DNA of 7,343 bases. Source: Actinomycetes bacterium (GTDB lineage Bacteria; Actinomycetota; Acidimicrobiia; Spongiisociales; UBA5794). Both the position numbers and the translations under genes were made by a program. Location of the stretch: the NCBI GenBank assembly GCA_024275815.1, contig JAJRYI010000140.1, positions 1 through 7,343 on the forward strand, written 5' to 3'. This document shows positions 6,316 through 7,343 of this stretch, in pieces. Each line of letters starts with the position of its first letter. The stretch's first letter is position 1. A model generated the notes under the pieces. It had not been told where the DNA came from. It saw nothing but the letters and a program-made list of their open reading frames with translations, and ran no database searches.

Positions 6316-6977
6316 TTCAGCTCCGGCTCCACGTCGATGAGGTACTTGCCGACCTTGCTCGTCGTTCCGTGCTTGGCCGCGGCAACGACGAGGTCCTCTT
6401 CGTGGAGCATCGTGTCGGGTTCGGGGATGAAGGTGCCGCCATCACGCATGATGGCTGCGACGCGCAGGCTGCCGCGGATCTCGAAGTCGGTGACCTTCAT
6501 CCCTTCGGCCTCTGCTGAGAGCTGCATCTCGACGATCTCGATGTCACCCGTCGAGAAGGTGACGTGGTAGTCGAACTCGGACTCGACGAGCTGCTCATGG
6601 ATGACGCGTGACACGAGATGCGCGCCGGCGACGTAGCGCACGTTGAGTGCCCGGTACACCTCGGCACGTGCAGGATCGTCGAGGCGGGCGATCGTCTTGG
6701 GGACACCGAACACCTCTTTGGCGACCTGTGCAGCCATGACGTTGGCGTTGTCGTTGCTGGTCACCGCAACGAAGGCGTCTGCGAACTCGATGTCTGCCGT
6801 TCGCAGGGTGCGCACGTCGTAGGCGAGGCCGACCTCGGTGCGACCGTTGAACGCGGCACCGAGACGGGCGAGTTTCTCTGGGACCTCGTCGATGACGGAC
6901 ACGTCGTGCCCTTCCTCAGAAAGGGTGAGTGCGAGATCCGATCCGATCCGACCGCAGCCTGCGATGACAACATGCAT
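6312..6977 (-). CDS. trkA: TrkA-type K+ channel regulator, RCK_N + RCK_C (first copy, operon leader)
   Basis: This 221-aa protein is the first gene of the five-gene K+ uptake operon. RCK_N (about 1-135) has the loop GCGRIG at 7-12, D30 at the end of the second strand, and AVTSNDNANVMAAQ around 71-84. RCK_C (about 140-215) has GMKVTDFEIRGSLRVAAIMRD and the FIPEPDTMLHEEDLVVAA segment. It is a paralogue of the following gene, and the pair resembles the separate CeoB and CeoC proteins of mycobacteria. The ATG at 6977 gives the canonical MHVVIAGCGRIG start. GAGAGG directly abuts that ATG, too close for a normal ribosome-binding site, and a -10-like TAGCCT ends 6 nt upstream, so the mRNA may be leaderless. 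An out-of-frame ATG at 6973 follows immediately. Confidence 0.94.
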   Translation of the reverse strand: MHVVIAGCGRIGSDLALTLSEEGHDVSVIDEVPEKLARLGAAFNGRTEVGLAYDVRTLRTADIEFADAFVAVTSNDNANVMAAQVAKEVFGVPKTIARLDDPARAEVYRALNVRYVAGAHLVSRVIHEQLVESEFDYHVTFSTGDIEIVEMQLSAEAEGMKVTDFEIRGSLRVAAIMRDGGTFIPEPDTMLHEEDLVVAAAKHGTTSKVGKYLIDVEPELK

Positions 6978-6983
6978 CCTCTC

Positions 6984-6989
6984 AGGCTA
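6984..6989 (-). promoter_or_regulatory. Candidate -10 element of the trk operon (possibly leaderless)
   Basis: On the minus strand TAGCCT fits the actinobacterial TANNNT -10 pattern and lies at -12 to -7 relative to the trkA ATG at 6977. Transcription would then begin at or next to the A of the start codon. No good -35 hexamer is seen at 16-18 nt upstream. The rest of the 48-bp divergent gap (6978-7025) shows no clear promoter for the lipoprotein gene. Confidence 0.3.
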
Positions 6990-7025
6990 ATCAGCTACAG
7001 GTCCCGATTCGCTGATACAGATGCC

Positions 7026-7343
7026 ATGTCTCGGCCACCACTACCCTTCCCTTCGATGTGGTTCCGAGCACGCTCCCTTGCCGTCGTGACGGCCGCCGTC
7101 CTCGTGGTGTCTGCGTGCACCTCTGCGGCGACCGACGAACCGACAGCACCCGCAGAGTCCACCTCTAGCTCCACGACGACCTCGACGCCGTCATCGACGA
7201 CGACCTCGACGGTTCCCCCGACCACGACGACGGAAGCTCCACTCGCCGTCGTCTCGGTCACCGGTGACCTCCCCACCGAGCTCACCGCAGCCGCTTCAAT
7301 GTTCCTCTCCGCGGTCCAGGACCCCAGGAACGATCCGGGCGAC
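7026..7343 (+). CDS. Putative lipoprotein with Ser/Thr-rich linker, 3' end missing
   Basis: This frame is open for 106 codons and runs off the right edge. It encodes a lipoprotein signal peptide: basic RAR residues at 14-16, a hydrophobic core, and a lipobox VSAC whose cysteine (C31) would be lipidated. A Ser/Thr/Pro-rich spacer follows at about 45-69, and then the beginning of a folded domain (LAVVSVTGDLPTELT). The ATG at 7026 is the first possible start. The in-frame ATG at 7056 would give a more typical 20-residue signal peptide with the cysteine at position 21. Neither has a visible ribosome-binding site. The domain is too incomplete to classify. The gene is divergent from the trk operon. 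The opposite-strand frame here is Val-rich low complexity and looks like a shadow of the Ser/Thr linker. Confidence 0.72.
   Translation, partial: MSRPPLPFPSMWFRARSLAVVTAAVLVVSACTSAATDEPTAPAESTSSSTTTSTPSSTTTSTVPPTTTTEAPLAVVSVTGDLPTELTAAASMFLSAVQDPRNDPGD
7173..7211 (+). repeat. 15-bp direct repeat in the lipoprotein linker
   Basis: ACGACGACCTCGACG occurs at 7173-7187 and 7197-7211, 24 bp apart (eight codons), encoding repeated Thr/Ser. It is an in-frame duplication within a low-complexity spacer, so copy-number changes would only alter linker length. Confidence 0.6.

Noticed and set aside
5198..6340. Plus-strand frame of 380 codons opposite trkH/trkA
   Set aside because: Ser/Arg/Thr-rich shadow of conserved TrkA and TrkH coding sequence.
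6995..7285. Minus-strand frame of 96 codons opposite the lipoprotein gene
   Set aside because: It is Val/Asp/Glu low complexity, the antisense of a Ser/Thr codon tract. The plus strand has a signal peptide and lipobox.

Overview
This is a GC-rich, gene-dense window. The reading frames show strong C/G preference at third codon positions and GTG is used as a start. Several features point to a high-GC Gram-positive actinobacterium: an MprAB-like OmpR-type two-component pair, two separate half-length TrkA proteins (the CeoB/CeoC arrangement known from mycobacteria), and exported proteins with Thr/Pro- or Thr/Ser-rich linkers. The style resembles Acidimicrobiia, but that is an impression from linker style and codon use, not a phylogenetic test. 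No RNA genes, CRISPR arrays, insertion sequences or phage genes were seen.

Layout from left to right: (1) The last 58 codons of a thioredoxin-fold (TlpA/ResA-like) gene on the plus strand. (2) Convergent to it, a minus-strand two-component system, in which a response regulator (1532-2206) overlaps a HAMP-containing sensor kinase (193-1542) by 11 nt. (3) A 134-bp divergent control region with a TCTCAG direct repeat at 11-bp period, a likely response-regulator operator. (4) A plus-strand secreted or membrane-anchored HEXXH metallopeptidase (2341-3348). (5) A tight five-gene minus-strand operon, read 6977 to 3380: trkA copy 1, trkA copy 2, a 48-codon single-span membrane protein, trkH, and an exported OB-fold-like protein. 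Three of its four junctions are 4-nt ATGA overlaps and the other is a 1-nt gap. (6) Divergent from the operon, the start of a lipoprotein gene that runs off the right edge.

How it works together: the trk operon should encode a complete K+ uptake system, with TrkH as the pore and two RCK-domain TrkA proteins as the cytosolic nucleotide-sensing gate. It carries two extra membrane or exported members that are not standard Trk subunits. The two-component system probably senses something outside the membrane. From the shared operator region it probably controls itself and the divergent metallopeptidase.

The most interesting item is the small membrane protein at 5510-5656. It fills the trkA-trkH gap exactly and is a candidate small accessory subunit of the K+ transporter, comparable in concept to KdpF of the Kdp system.
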